A stretch of 64,000 nt of DNA, from NCBI GenBank assembly GCA_904420095.1, contig CAJFUB010000036.1:62001-126000 (forward strand), read 5' to 3'. This DNA comes from an uncultured Clostridia bacterium. Its GTDB lineage: Bacteria > Bacillota > Clostridia > UBA1212 > UBA1255. Within the stretch, counting starts at the first letter, position 1. Each line of letters opens with the position of its first letter. Positions 8,393 to 18,763 of the stretch are shown piece after piece. Under the pieces are notes generated by a model, which ran no database searches, was not told the DNA's origin, and worked only from the letters and a program-made list of their open reading frames with translations. Made by a program: the position numbers and the translations under genes.

Positions 8393-11300
8393 ATGAGGGA
8401 GCAAACCGGAAAAAAGCTCTTTCTGCGCATGATTGCATTTGGATTGGTATTTATATTGCTGAGCGAGGCGATCCCGGCTGCTGCTGCGGCGGATCTGCTC
8501 CGCAGCGCGCTCAGGGAGGATTCGTACATAAATTCTGCAGAAAACGGCGTTATCCCTGCAGAAATTACGGAGGAGCCGTCCGAAGCTGCAGCGTCGGAAC
8601 CGTATGTTTTGGGAGAGGACGAGTCCTTACGCGATGAATATACGAAATATTTCAGACTTTCCGATGGCTCTTATGCTGCCGCTGCTTACGAAGAAGCCGT
8701 TCATTATCTGGACGGAACAGGAAGCTGGAAAGAAATCGATAACCGGCTGGCGGACAGCGCGTCCGCCGACGACGGGTTTTCCGGTCTGGAGAACCGTCAG
8801 AACAATGTAAAAATAAAATTTGCAAAGAAAAGCAATTCCCGTTATCTCTATCGAATCAAGGACGGCAGCTATTCGATCTATGTCGGAGCCGATCAGAAAG
8901 GCGCCGCGCCGGTTTATTCTGTGTCAGCCGTCCTCCGCCAGAGCGGCGCAGAGGAGGACGCGCCAGAAAAACGCAGCGTAAACGAGGCCGCCTCTCTGAG
9001 GAAAAATATTGCAGCCGTAACGTACCCGGGACTGTGGGAGAATACGGATCTGGAATACGTTGTAAACGGCACTTCCGTCAAGGAAAATATTATAATCCAG
9101 AAAGCCGGCGGAGATTACCGCTATTCTTTTACGATCAAGCTTAAGAATCTGGTTCCTGTGATGCAGGAAGACGGCAGTATCGGACTGAATGACGCAAAAA
9201 GCGGAAAGCAGATTTTTCTGATCCCCGCCCCGTATCTGTACGACGCGGCGGGAGCCGTTTCCGACGCGGCAGCCTATACAATTACGCCGGAAAACGGAAA
9301 GAATCATTATACGCTAACGATCCTTGCTGACGCGGACTGGATTGAAAACGAAGCGCGTGTATTTCCGGTCACGCTAGATCCGATTCTGGTTAAGGACGGA
9401 CTGCGCACACAGGTGCGCGACACATTTGTGAAGGAAGGATCTCCAAATCAAATCGCGCCAAACGGAGCGGATATCCTGTATTTAGGATATGACAGTCTGA
9501 GTACAGAACGGCGCAGACGCGTTTATACAAAATACAACAGTCTGCCGGAGCTTCCATCCTCCGCAATCGTAACGCAGGCTCTGCTCTATTATTACCAGAT
9601 GCCGGCTTCCAGTCCGGGCTACAGCGGCACGGACGGCCTTGCAGTTACCGCGCGGGAGGTATTGGGAAGCTGGGATTCCGCTACCATCAAATGGAATAAC
9701 CAGCCCTCTTTCAGCAGCACGGTTTTGGACTATATTATTGCGGGCAGTAATACAAACGGCACGTTTCTGACGTGGGATATTACTTCTGCGGTGCAGAAAT
9801 GGTATGCGGGCAGCGCAAACAACGGCGTGATACTGATGCCTGATACGGAACGGACGGCCTCCTCCTCGGCAGGCGTTAATGCAAATGTACGACTTGCGTC
9901 TTCGGACAACGCGAATCAAAATTATATGCCGGCATTGCTGATCAGCTACCGCGACAGCAAGGGGCTCGAGGATTACTGGACCTATGAAGCCTTTGAACTA
10001 GGGGATGCCGGCACGGCTTACGTCAACGTATTCAACCGAAATCTGACCTTCGTACACAATTTGTATCAGACGCCGGGAAATATTCTGCCGATCAACGTTT
10101 CCATCATATACAATAGTTCCTTAGCCGGGAAATGGGGCAGCGACCTTTGTCCCGTCAACGGCAGCACGCTTTGGGCGGGCTCCGGCAATAAGCTGAACGT
10201 ATACGAAAAAATGTATGAGAAAACGATCTCAAGCCGTCTTTATTATATCCATGAGGACGCGGACGGAACGGAGCATTATTACTATGACAGGGATAATAAT
10301 GGAAAGTTTGTGAGCGAGGACGGACTGGACACTACAATTACAAAATCGGGAAGCACTTATACGATGACTAATCCAGACGGCCTTACCAAAGTGTTCAATT
10401 CACAGGGAAATATCTCATATATTAAAGATAAATACGGCAATTACAAATATTTTAACTATACGTCGCAAGGCTATATTACAGGAATTTCGGAACAAAACGC
10501 GGGCAGCACGACGCGGAAGCAGCTGGTTACATTTACAAATGATGGAAACGTCAGTCTGCAGATTTCCGGCGCCCCAAGCGGAACGGACAAATATACGTTG
10601 GGATATTACATCGGAAAAATGACGTCCATAACACATTACAGCCGGAATTCCGGAAGCGAAGCGTGGGAGGATCAGATTTGGATCGAATATGATGAAGCGC
10701 ACAACAGCAGGCTGTCGTTTGTTCATTCGATCAAGAACGATGTGAAGCTGATTTTTTCATATGACAGCCAGAATCGGCTGACACAGATAGAAACGCAGAA
10801 AAGCGGAACATGCGTAGGAAAGGTCGGCATCTCGGATTACGGAGATAAGACGGTCCGCTTCCGCTCCTGGGGAAAAGACGAGATTTACGGAAACGGCGAC
10901 GATCTTTATACGGTATACACATGCGACAATTACGGCAGAGCGATCTGCAGCTATGTAACGGATCTGAGCGGAACGGTACTGGGCGCCGCAGCCGCAAAAT
11001 ACAACGATGCGGAGGGTACGAAGAAGCACAATACTGTGGCGGAAAGCTCCGTAAAGAATGCGACATCAAAAAATCTTTTCCTTTATTCCAATTTTGAAGA
11101 GGATTCCAATACTAATCCGATTCACGATCACGCATTTAACGAGACAAATGCCTGGATGTACTATACGACAGAAAAGGCTTATCTGGGCAAGCGCTCTTTA
11201 AAAATCGACGTTCCGGACGACGACGTGAATCTGGCCTATACCTCTGTCAATTTAAGCGGCGGAAAAACGTACTGTTTTTCTACCTATGTAAATACCGCAG

Positions 11301-14300
11301 ACATGAGCGGAGATTTCTATTTTTATCTTTATGATTCGGCTGCGAATGCTGAGCTCGCCAGAGTATATGTACCGGAAGGGAGTACAGACGCATCCATTGA
11401 GAACGGGTGGCGCCGGATTTTCCTCACGGCCGACATTTCTACCACCGGCGTTTATTATCTCTGGATGGCGTTCAGCGGGTCCGGAACGGTATATCTCGAC
11501 TGTATGCAATTTGAGGAGGCGTCCGCGCCCGGCAGATACAACATGATGGAATGGACGTCGTTCGGAAACGGACAGTACGCAACCAACAGCACGTACAGTG
11601 AAAGCGGTTATCCGATCGCAAAAGGATGGAAGCTGAACGGCTCGCCGAAGCAGATCACCTTCTTCAGTCAGGAGATTGAGATCAACCGACCGGGAACGGA
11701 TACGTATATGCTGTCGTTTTGGGCGCAGTCAAATTCTGTGCGGCTGGGGACGGATCCGACCAGAAGCAGCTGCAAGCGGACGTTTGAAGTACATGCGGAA
11801 ATTTTTTACACGGATGGAACAAACGAGCTTAAACGTGCAGAGGTGAACCCGCAGAACCGCTCCAGACAGCTGATCACGATGCCGATCATACCGAATGCAA
11901 ACAAGACGGTGGATTATATCACGATATACGGCGTCTATAATTACAACGCAAACGTTTCTTATGTGGGAGACTTCACGCTGACGCTGGAGCCCGCGCAGGC
12001 CTATACCTACGATGGCGAGGGAAATGTAAAAACAGTGCAGACTGCTACAGGGGATTCGCTTCTGACATATGCGGCGAACAACCTGGATCTTTCGAAGGAA
12101 GAACTGCCGAACGGAGACGAGTACACATATACCTATAAGAGCAGTCCCTCCGGGATTAAAGCGGATATCGCAAGCGTCACGAACAAGAATCATGTGAAGG
12201 TGTCGTACCAGTACGATCAATACGGAAACATCACAAAAATTTCAGCGAACAACACGGCAGGAAGCAAAACTTATGTGAATCGTTATGAATACGGGGACAA
12301 CGGAAATTATCTCACGGTTCAGAAGGATGCGCGGCTGAAGAGTACGACATACACGTACAACTATAATAACGGCCTGCTTCAGAGAATTGTCGATGCGGGA
12401 GGAAATGCTACCTCTTATCTGTATAACAGTCAGGGGAAGGTCGAACAGATTTTCAATGATTTGAATCAAAACGGAGCGCGGGAGAGCAGCGAGGCCTATG
12501 CGCAGTACGCCTATAGCGGGAATTTGCTGACGAGCCTGAATAAAGGCAATCTGCAGTACGGCTTTCTGCATGACAGCCTGGGGAATCTGTCGCAGGTAAA
12601 GATTACAGGAAGGGAAAGCGCGCTCGCAAGCTATACCTACAGCACGGCAGGCGGGTATCTGACAAAGCTGACATACGGAAACGGTGATTTCACAGAGTAT
12701 ACATACGACAGCCTGGGGCGGCTGACGGCGGTTTACAATAATGGTGTGAAAACATGCGAATACAGATACAATAAAAACGGAGCTCTGTATAGCGTCATCG
12801 ATCTTGAAAACGGGATCACCACAAGCGTGGATTATGACAGCCTGGGCAGAACAATCCGGCTGTATGAGTCGGATGCGGACGGAGCCGTTTTATCATTGGA
12901 AAATCAATACGACGCATACGGAAGAGGGATTCAATCGACGTATCTGTATAACGGCCAGGCCAGAACGTACAGTCTGCTGTACAAAGCCAACTCAGACCTG
13001 ATTGAAAGCATCAGCCTGCCAAACGGAGCAAAGGCGTTCTATACGTACGATTATTTGGAGCGCGTCAGCGGAAAGACGGTAAAGACCAGTGAAAACGGGA
13101 CGGTTCTGGCGGGAACGGCGTATGAATACAGCATCGGCTATGAGCCGGGAATCACAAGCAGCCTGATTCAGAAGGTTTCACTGGACGTCAGCGACAATGA
13201 ATATACTTATGTATATGATAATCGGAACAATATTACGCAGATCCGAAAAAACGGGCAGATTATCCGGAAATATACATATGACAGCCTGAACCAGATGACA
13301 AGCGAGATCCTTCTTGCGCCCGGGGCGAGCACAGGAAAGAAATATACGTATACCTATGACTTGTACGGCAATCTTCTGAGCAAAAAAGAAGAAAACTATA
13401 CGGCATCCACGGAAGCGACGTCGAACGCCAGCACAAAGCAATACACATACGGAGACAGTACGTGGAAGGATTTATTGACAGCATGCGGAAATCTGACATA
13501 TACTTACGATGAGATCGGAAATCTGACCAGCACGACAAATACAAGCACGGGAGAGGTGACGGCATACAGATGGGAGCGGGGACGCCGGCTGGAACGGATC
13601 GAAAAGGGAACAAGCATAACGGAATACACCTATAACGCGGACGGAATCCGAATCGGGAAGAGCGTGCCGGGAGGAACGCTGCGCTACCTTACAGACGGTA
13701 CGAGACTGGTGAGTCAGATCGGGACGGGCGTGGGGAAAACGCTGGATTTCTACTACAATGCGGGCGGAGAGGCGATCGGCTTCCGCTACGGAGGCGCGGA
13801 TTACTACTACGGAAGGAACGTGCAGGGCGACGTCATAGAGCTGTATCAGAACGGAGCACTGATTGCGACGTACGAATATGACGCGTGGGGGAAACTGGTG
13901 AGCGTTAAAAACGCGTCAGGCGCAGAAATTGCGGATACATTGGAATCGACGCATGCGGCGGCGGTCAATCCGATCCGGTACAGAGGGTATTACTACGATC
14001 ATGAGACGGGCTATTACTATCTGAACAGCCGCTATTACGATCCTGAGGTTGGGCGGTTTATTAATGCAGACAATCAGTTAACGACCGGCAGTGATATGAC
14101 CGGAATGAACCTGTTTGCCTATTGCGGAAATAATCCGGTAAGTAGGATTGATCCTACCGGAGAAGCGTGGTGGCATTGGGCGCTCGGTGCCGTAGTAGTT
14201 GCGGCATGTGCTGTAGCAACCGTTGTCACAGCAGGTGGTTTTGTAGCAGCGGCAGGCGCAGTAGCGGCCGTCGGAAGCGGCGTTGCAGCGGCGACAACTG

Positions 14301-14782
14301 CTTCGACTGTGGCGGCCGGAGCATTTATAGGATCAGCAACTGCTTATGGAATATCTGTAGTATCAGCCGCTTCTACTTCAAATTCTGTAAAAGAGTTTAA
14401 TGACAAGGGTAATTGGGGAACTGTTGCGACAACCGTCGGCGGTGCTGTTTTAGGTGGTGCTGACGGGTACGCAATGTCTAAAGCACAAACACCAACAACG
14501 ACCGGTAGAGGCATACAAAATCCAAAAGTTAAAGCCGCAGTTCAAAAAGGACAAGCAATGCATAAACAGATGGATTACGGTCCAGGAGTAGTAAAGGAGA
14601 AAATTATAGCTCCAGGTTGTCGAGTAGATGGAATAGACTTTAACAATCGAATTATTTATGAATTGAAACCGAATAACCCACAAGCAATTGCCAGAGGAAT
14701 AAGCCAATTGAATAGATATACTGCGGCAGCAAGTCAACAGTATGGTGGAACATGGACTGGTGTGCTTAAACTATATGATTAG
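8393..14782 (+). CDS. WapA/RHS-like secreted YD-repeat toxin with endonuclease-fold tip
   Basis: Polymorphic toxin of 2129 residues. In order: signal peptide (1-35, ending AIPAAAA); N-terminal region; a DNRLRE-type domain (about 345-525, with TWDITSAVQKWYAG); a jelly-roll carbohydrate-binding-like segment (about 900-1050); YD repeats (about 1200-1860, many TYTYD/YDSLGR motifs); the RHS core ending YLNSRYYDPEVGRFINAD and NNPVSRIDPTGE; an Ala/Gly-rich hydrophobic stretch; and a C-terminal toxin of about 85 residues. The tip carries VDGID and YELKPNNP, a PD-(D/E)xK-like arrangement resembling Tox-REase-9. The ATG at 8393 is chosen because AAGGAG overlaps the alternative GTG at 8384. Base composition becomes richer in A+T in the tip, a sign of tip replacement. 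It is followed 11 bases later by an immunity-like gene. Confidence 0.9.
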   Translation: MREQTGKKLFLRMIAFGLVFILLSEAIPAAAAADLLRSALREDSYINSAENGVIPAEITEEPSEAAASEPYVLGEDESLRDEYTKYFRLSDGSYAAAAYEEAVHYLDGTGSWKEIDNRLADSASADDGFSGLENRQNNVKIKFAKKSNSRYLYRIKDGSYSIYVGADQKGAAPVYSVSAVLRQSGAEEDAPEKRSVNEAASLRKNIAAVTYPGLWENTDLEYVVNGTSVKENIIIQKAGGDYRYSFTIKLKNLVPVMQEDGSIGLNDAKSGKQIFLIPAPYLYDAAGAVSDAAAYTITPENGKNHYTLTILADADWIENEARVFPVTLDPILVKDGLRTQVRDTFVKEGSPNQIAPNGADILYLGYDSLSTERRRRVYTKYNSLPELPSSAIVTQALLYYYQMPASSPGYSGTDGLAVTAREVLGSWDSATIKWNNQPSFSSTVLDYIIAGSNTNGTFLTWDITSAVQKWYAGSANNGVILMPDTERTASSSAGVNANVRLASSDNANQNYMPALLISYRDSKGLEDYWTYEAFELGDAGTAYVNVFNRNLTFVHNLYQTPGNILPINVSIIYNSSLAGKWGSDLCPVNGSTLWAGSGNKLNVYEKMYEKTISSRLYYIHEDADGTEHYYYDRDNNGKFVSEDGLDTTITKSGSTYTMTNPDGLTKVFNSQGNISYIKDKYGNYKYFNYTSQGYITGISEQNAGSTTRKQLVTFTNDGNVSLQISGAPSGTDKYTLGYYIGKMTSITHYSRNSGSEAWEDQIWIEYDEAHNSRLSFVHSIKNDVKLIFSYDSQNRLTQIETQKSGTCVGKVGISDYGDKTVRFRSWGKDEIYGNGDDLYTVYTCDNYGRAICSYVTDLSGTVLGAAAAKYNDAEGTKKHNTVAESSVKNATSKNLFLYSNFEEDSNTNPIHDHAFNETNAWMYYTTEKAYLGKRSLKIDVPDDDVNLAYTSVNLSGGKTYCFSTYVNTADMSGDFYFYLYDSAANAELARVYVPEGSTDASIENGWRRIFLTADISTTGVYYLWMAFSGSGTVYLDCMQFEEASAPGRYNMMEWTSFGNGQYATNSTYSESGYPIAKGWKLNGSPKQITFFSQEIEINRPGTDTYMLSFWAQSNSVRLGTDPTRSSCKRTFEVHAEIFYTDGTNELKRAEVNPQNRSRQLITMPIIPNANKTVDYITIYGVYNYNANVSYVGDFTLTLEPAQAYTYDGEGNVKTVQTATGDSLLTYAANNLDLSKEELPNGDEYTYTYKSSPSGIKADIASVTNKNHVKVSYQYDQYGNITKISANNTAGSKTYVNRYEYGDNGNYLTVQKDARLKSTTYTYNYNNGLLQRIVDAGGNATSYLYNSQGKVEQIFNDLNQNGARESSEAYAQYAYSGNLLTSLNKGNLQYGFLHDSLGNLSQVKITGRESALASYTYSTAGGYLTKLTYGNGDFTEYTYDSLGRLTAVYNNGVKTCEYRYNKNGALYSVIDLENGITTSVDYDSLGRTIRLYESDADGAVLSLENQYDAYGRGIQSTYLYNGQARTYSLLYKANSDLIESISLPNGAKAFYTYDYLERVSGKTVKTSENGTVLAGTAYEYSIGYEPGITSSLIQKVSLDVSDNEYTYVYDNRNNITQIRKNGQIIRKYTYDSLNQMTSEILLAPGASTGKKYTYTYDLYGNLLSKKEENYTASTEATSNASTKQYTYGDSTWKDLLTACGNLTYTYDEIGNLTSTTNTSTGEVTAYRWERGRRLERIEKGTSITEYTYNADGIRIGKSVPGGTLRYLTDGTRLVSQIGTGVGKTLDFYYNAGGEAIGFRYGGADYYYGRNVQGDVIELYQNGALIATYEYDAWGKLVSVKNASGAEIADTLESTHAAAVNPIRYRGYYYDHETGYYYLNSRYYDPEVGRFINADNQLTTGSDMTGMNLFAYCGNNPVSRIDPTGEAWWHWALGAVVVAACAVATVVTAGGFVAAAGAVAAVGSGVAAATTASTVAAGAFIGSATAYGISVVSAASTSNSVKEFNDKGNWGTVATTVGGAVLGGADGYAMSKAQTPTTTGRGIQNPKVKAAVQKGQAMHKQMDYGPGVVKEKIIAPGCRVDGIDFNNRIIYELKPNNPQAIARGISQLNRYTAAASQQYGGTWTGVLKLYD

Positions 14783-14793
14783 AGGTGAATTAC

Positions 14794-15204
14794 ATGATTT
14801 TTTCTCATAAAGATTACTTGACTTATGAATTACCAAATGATTGGTGTTCGGAAGATGAGGAAGAGAATCTTCTTATATACAATCCGAATGGTGAAGGAGC
14901 CATAACTGTTTCATTCTTTAATATCTTAGAACTGAGAGAAACATTGGATGAACACATTAGCATTATGGCAAAGAAATTTATTGATCAAAACGGAATTATA
15001 CTTCACAACCCACTCATTCTTTACGGTGCTGAGACTAAAACAACATTGTATGGAACGGGAACAACATCTGATAACTGGTTTATCAAACTATGGATTGTAG
15101 CAAAGTATCCCAAGATCGTGTTTGCTACATACCAGTGCGAGAAGAAAACATCGGAAGTGAAAAAATGTGATACTATTATTAATAGTATGAATTTTTCGTT
15201 CTAA
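14794..15204 (+). CDS. Probable immunity protein for the RHS endonuclease tip
   Basis: This cytoplasmic-looking protein of 136 residues has no signal peptide. It opens with HKDYLTYELPNDWCSEDEEE and contains a GEGAITVSFFN strand, similar in style to DcrB/DUF3805-like predicted immunity proteins. It starts 11 bases after the RHS stop behind AGAGGTG, the usual toxin-immunity arrangement. The acidic N-terminal half would suit binding to a basic nuclease. Identity of the toxin partner is inferred from position only. Confidence 0.6.
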   Translation: MIFSHKDYLTYELPNDWCSEDEEENLLIYNPNGEGAITVSFFNILELRETLDEHISIMAKKFIDQNGIILHNPLILYGAETKTTLYGTGTTSDNWFIKLWIVAKYPKIVFATYQCEKKTSEVKKCDTIINSMNFSF

Positions 15205-15221
15205 ACATCCATAGTTCTAAA

Positions 15222-15957
15222 ATGTTTCGGGAGAATCCTGACAAGCTTTGCCTTTGTGGTATCACAACGGTATTGTTTACTGGTACAGAGCAGAACGCAT
15301 TCGAGACAAGCTATTACTATCTGAACAGCCGCTATTACGATCCTGAGGTTGCCGGTGGATTAATGCGGATGATTCTGGAATTTTGTTGGAAGACCAGGAT
15401 GATTTACTACAGTAAAACCTTTTTGCTTACTGTTTCAATAATCCCGTCAATATGTTTGATCCTACAGGTGAATCTCCTGCTAATATTATTGGAGGAGTTA
15501 TTGGTGGCGCATCTGGCTCTGCATTGGGCTACCTGCTGGCTGATGCGCTTGGACTAAAAGGTTGGAAGAAATGGGCTTTGATCTCTGCCGCTACAGTTGG
15601 TGGTGCAGTACTTGGTGCTTTCCTTGGGCCATATGTGGCTAAACTGGGCGGCAAAGTCGCAGCGAAACTTGGAATAAAAACTGCAACCAAGGCTGCATTT
15701 AAATCAATAGGTAAAATAACAGCACAAAAAATGAGCCATATCAATGTACCTAAGCATCTATGGGGAAAGGTACTAAAAAAGTAACGAATAAAGAAATTGA
15801 AAACTTAATACAACAAGCAGTTAAGAAAGAGTCGTGGGAAACATTAAAAGGAGGCGTTTCTAAAATTACATATCGTTATGGAGGCGAAATAATTACTGTT
15901 ACGGGTAAAATCATAAATGGCGTTTTTAAAGTTGGGGATGCTTGGGTGAATCGATAA
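15222..15957 (+). pseudogene. Orphan RHS tip 1: core fragment plus decayed toxin
   Basis: A promoterless RHS 3' fragment. It begins with the FTGTEQNAFET segment and YYYLNSRYYDPEV, where 43 bases (15308-15350) are almost identical to the complete gene. Three lesions are visible: one base is missing near 15351 (DPEV to GRW frame), codon TAA at 15413-15415 replaces the expected Tyr/Asn codon, and the toxin frame breaks in an A6 run at 15775-15780. Across the lesions the protein reads FAYCFNNPVNMFDPTGES, a Gly/Ala-rich linker, KHLWGKVLKK, then VTNKEIENLIQQ and ends GVFKVGDAWVNR. The toxin end is related to that of tip 2 and resembles polymorphic toxin type 35, with moderate certainty. An immunity-like gene follows. 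Confidence 0.75.
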
Positions 15958-15969
15958 GGAGGTGTAATA

Positions 15970-16395
15970 ATGTCCGATAAAATAATTCAACTAATTCGTA
16001 AGATGGAATATGAAAAAGCTTATTTATTGATGTGTTCATTGCCTTTAGAAGAAAAATGGGAAGTACTAAGTACCGATTTATATGATGAAGACCCTAAAAT
16101 TATTTATGTGTTTTTATTATATTTAATAGCAACTGATGGCAATGAAGCTGAATGGCAATATTATTGTTGTTTATATTTGATATACTGTAATCCATTCTTT
16201 GACGATACAATGAAGCTTGCATCGTGGCATATAAAACAGGCTATAAGATTAAACCCAAAGAATATAGGATATAAAAAGCAAGTTATTTCAACTTTTTATT
16301 CTTATTCAGAACAGTATTTTTCACATAAAGAATACTACCAATATGCTGTAGATGTGTTAAAAGATGACCCAAATGATTCAGATGCAAAAAAATAA
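15970..16395 (+). CDS. Predicted immunity protein of orphan tip 1
   Basis: All-helical cytoplasmic-type protein of 141 residues, A+T-rich, starting 12 bases after the tip 1 toxin end behind AAGGAGGTG. Notable runs are EKAYLLMCSLPLEEKWEVL and DDTMKLASWHIKQAIRLN; the latter looks like a TPR-like helix pair. I know no named family for it. Position behind a toxin end is the main evidence. The reading frame is intact although its toxin is broken, which is what retained immunity would look like. Confidence 0.5.
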   Translation: MSDKIIQLIRKMEYEKAYLLMCSLPLEEKWEVLSTDLYDEDPKIIYVFLLYLIATDGNEAEWQYYCCLYLIYCNPFFDDTMKLASWHIKQAIRLNPKNIGYKKQVISTFYSYSEQYFSHKEYYQYAVDVLKDDPNDSDAKK

Positions 16396-16440
16396 TACTG
16401 TAATACTGTCCTAACCCTAAAAGGTTTCAGGAAACTCCTG

Positions 16441-17140
16441 ATGTTTGCTGGTACAGAGCAGAACGCATTCGAGCCGTGGTACTACTATGTATCCAGCTGC
16501 TATTACGATCCTGAGGTTGGTCGGTGGATTAGCCCGGAACCCAATGTACATGAAGGCGAATTTGATGAAAACGCTGGACTAATCGGATACAATGTATATG
16601 CCGATTGTGCTAACAACCCTGTCAACAACCTTGATCCCACAGGAGAATTTTTAATATCTACGGCTATTCTGATTGGTATTGGTATTGGTGCATTGATTGG
16701 CGGCGTTGCAGGCGGGGCCTATGGCTACAATAAGGCTGTAAAAAGCAATGTTCCCAAAGGACAGCGTTGGAAATACGTTGTCGGATATGGTGTAGGTGGT
16801 GCAGTTATTGGAGGTGTGATAGGAGGATTTGTAGGCTATGGTGTAGGTGTTGCCCTGGGGTGCAAAAGCCTCAAGTTGATTAGTTATAAAATCTGTATGT
16901 AGAAACACAATGCATCATATTATGCAAAGCAAACATGCATGGGGACGAGTCCTTAGCAATGCTACTTGGAATAATGTTAAAGGTTTAATCAACACTACTA
17001 TGAAAAAAGGTGCGACAACACTGATTAACAAACAAGGTAGAGCCTTAATTTATGAAGCCGTTAGAAACAATGGTGTCGTCCGATATGCTATTATTGACGG
17101 TGTAATTAAAATATCTGATGCGTGGGTGAAGACGAGGTGA
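16441..17140 (+). pseudogene. Orphan RHS tip 2: core fragment plus frameshifted toxin
   Basis: Second promoterless RHS 3' fragment. It starts with FAGTEQNAFE, continues YDPEVGRWISPEPN, has the NNPVNNLDPTGEF boundary and a Gly-rich hydrophobic linker, and stops at TAG 16900-16902. The toxin end continues in another frame from 16910: SKHAWGRVL through VIKISDAWVKTR. The frame change falls near 16880-16900. The toxin end shares KHxWGxVL and a DAWV ending with tip 1, so both tips carry the same toxin family. An immunity-like gene follows after four bases. Confidence 0.75.
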
Positions 17141-17144
17141 TAAT

Positions 17145-17687
17145 ATGATTTTATACAGCGATGAATATACTCGAAAGTTTGAGCTTGAGGGAAAATGGAT
17201 TCATTGTGTCCAGTATTTACATGAAAAATGGACGGCAGAGAGAAAAAATATTTCGCTATTTTTAAAACTTTCGGTTAACGCTTGGTATACCTTGACTTTA
17301 GATGGACCGGAACTTTCATTGAAAAAAGGCGAATATGACACATTGACCGATATGCTGTGTAATTGTTTCGAGCATTTCAATGCTACATTTTCTACTAATG
17401 AGAACTGCCAATGGCTATTCGGATATATGATGGAAGTTAGAACAGATTTGTTTCTCAGCTCTGGATTAGAGTATAGCACAATAGAGCATAGGGGAAAATC
17501 TTTAATTGAGAAAGCAAGCAACAACGAAAATCTGTTTGCACAACTACTATTTGCGTTGGATAACTGTTCTGAAAAAGAAATCGAAAGGAGACGGAAAAAA
17601 GTCAGAGAGCATATATTAGAGTATTTTGATGATTCGCAGGAAGTTGACCAATATTTTATAGAAATTTTAACAGTAGCAGTTGGGTAA
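17145..17687 (+). CDS. Predicted immunity protein of orphan tip 2
   Basis: Protein of 180 residues, low GC, helical with many charged residues. It starts four bases after the tip 2 toxin stop behind GAGGTGATA. Runs such as LEGKWIHCVQYLHEKW and ETRHREHILEYF-like charged helices give no family match that I recognise. It is not obviously similar to the tip 1 immunity protein even though the two toxins are related. The call depends on location. Confidence 0.5.
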   Translation: MILYSDEYTRKFELEGKWIHCVQYLHEKWTAERKNISLFLKLSVNAWYTLTLDGPELSLKKGEYDTLTDMLCNCFEHFNATFSTNENCQWLFGYMMEVRTDLFLSSGLEYSTIEHRGKSLIEKASNNENLFAQLLFALDNCSEKEIERRRKKVREHILEYFDDSQEVDQYFIEILTVAVG

Positions 17688-17699
17688 TTACAAGATTGG

Positions 17700-17969
17700 T
17701 CGTTAAGCACTTCTGCCGTTAAGCAGAATCAAGAACAACACTAAGAGATGTTGCTATAGAACCACCTGTAACCGAGCTAAGAAATCTTGTGATATTACCT
17801 CAAAGTTATCATGTATCATTACATACCGCTATAGATCACAATTATGTTACTGAAAGATTGCGGCCAGCTGCGGGAATCCGATGGGATTAGGTTTCGTATA
17901 TTTACTTCCTCTCAAGTCGCAGAAAAAGCATTAACACATGTAGGGCCATTTTACAAATTTGCAAGATAA
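17700..17969 (+). pseudogene. Remnant of orphan tip 3 (toxin tail only)
   Basis: About 270 bases without an intact gene. Just before the next gene a short frame reads SQVAEKALTHVGPFYKFAR and stops at TAA 17967-17969, as a toxin C-terminus would. Upstream pieces are broken by stops. It appears to be the last part of a third toxin tip whose RHS core has been lost, placed directly before a third immunity-like gene. Inferred from position. Confidence 0.35.
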
Positions 17970-17982
17970 GGAGTATTTTAAA

Positions 17983-18579
17983 ATGATTGATTTACAGGCG
18001 TATCTTGAAAAGAAATTGCGTGATGTTATGTCGGCTTGGAATGAGGCCGATATCTATGCCATTTCATTTTTTGTTTACGCAAATGAGACATACGAATATG
18101 ATGGATATTCAAATATTACGCAATTTTCTGTGAGTTATAATACTGAAAGGGATTGTGATAGCGCGGGGGAATTATCTGAGGAACGATGGAATTACGCTTT
18201 TTGGCGTCAAAATGAAACACCGATAATTGAAGCTAATAATGAAAATGAGGGCATGAAAATCCTTTTTGAATGGTACGAGGAAAACGGCGTTTATAATATT
18301 GGATATGAAAATTATGACGCCTGTTACGATAGTGAAATGCGATATATCGGCAGAGGTCCCGTCGAATATTATGAATTGCTTTCGGAAATAACCGCTGTTG
18401 CAAAAAAATTACAAAATAGCGGCTTTGTTAAGAATAAATTCGGCAGACCAATTCCTATTATCGTTCACGATTTGGAATATCCGTGGTATATTATCGAAGC
18501 AACCCAAAAAGCCAATCCAAATGGAGAAGCCGATATATTTTTTGCTGCGATGAAGGAACTGGGTTTTATGGACCGATAG
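17983..18579 (+). CDS. Predicted immunity protein of orphan tip 3
   Basis: Intact 198-residue acidic protein starting at the ATG at 17983 behind AAGGAG. It has the look of widespread Firmicute immunity proteins of the DUF4303-like style: YAISFFVYANETYEYDGY, NITQFSVSYNTERDCD, EERWNYAFWRQNE and a C-terminal DIFFAAMKELGF. I am not certain of the family name. It follows a toxin tail remnant by 13 bases. No signal peptide or membrane helix. Confidence 0.5.
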   Translation: MIDLQAYLEKKLRDVMSAWNEADIYAISFFVYANETYEYDGYSNITQFSVSYNTERDCDSAGELSEERWNYAFWRQNETPIIEANNENEGMKILFEWYEENGVYNIGYENYDACYDSEMRYIGRGPVEYYELLSEITAVAKKLQNSGFVKNKFGRPIPIIVHDLEYPWYIIEATQKANPNGEADIFFAAMKELGFMDR

Positions 18580-18763
18580 GAAATAACGCGGCTCATGTCA
18601 GTTTTGTAAAAGAATAACGGCGAAAGCATTATTAATGCACAGCCTGGTCTTAACATGCTTTATGATTTCTTTGCTTCTCGTTCTTGCAAGCCTCGCCTTT
18701 GGGGACAAAAGGCAAAGACATTAGGACAATCCCAAGCCCTTAAAAAGGTTTCGGGAAACTCCT

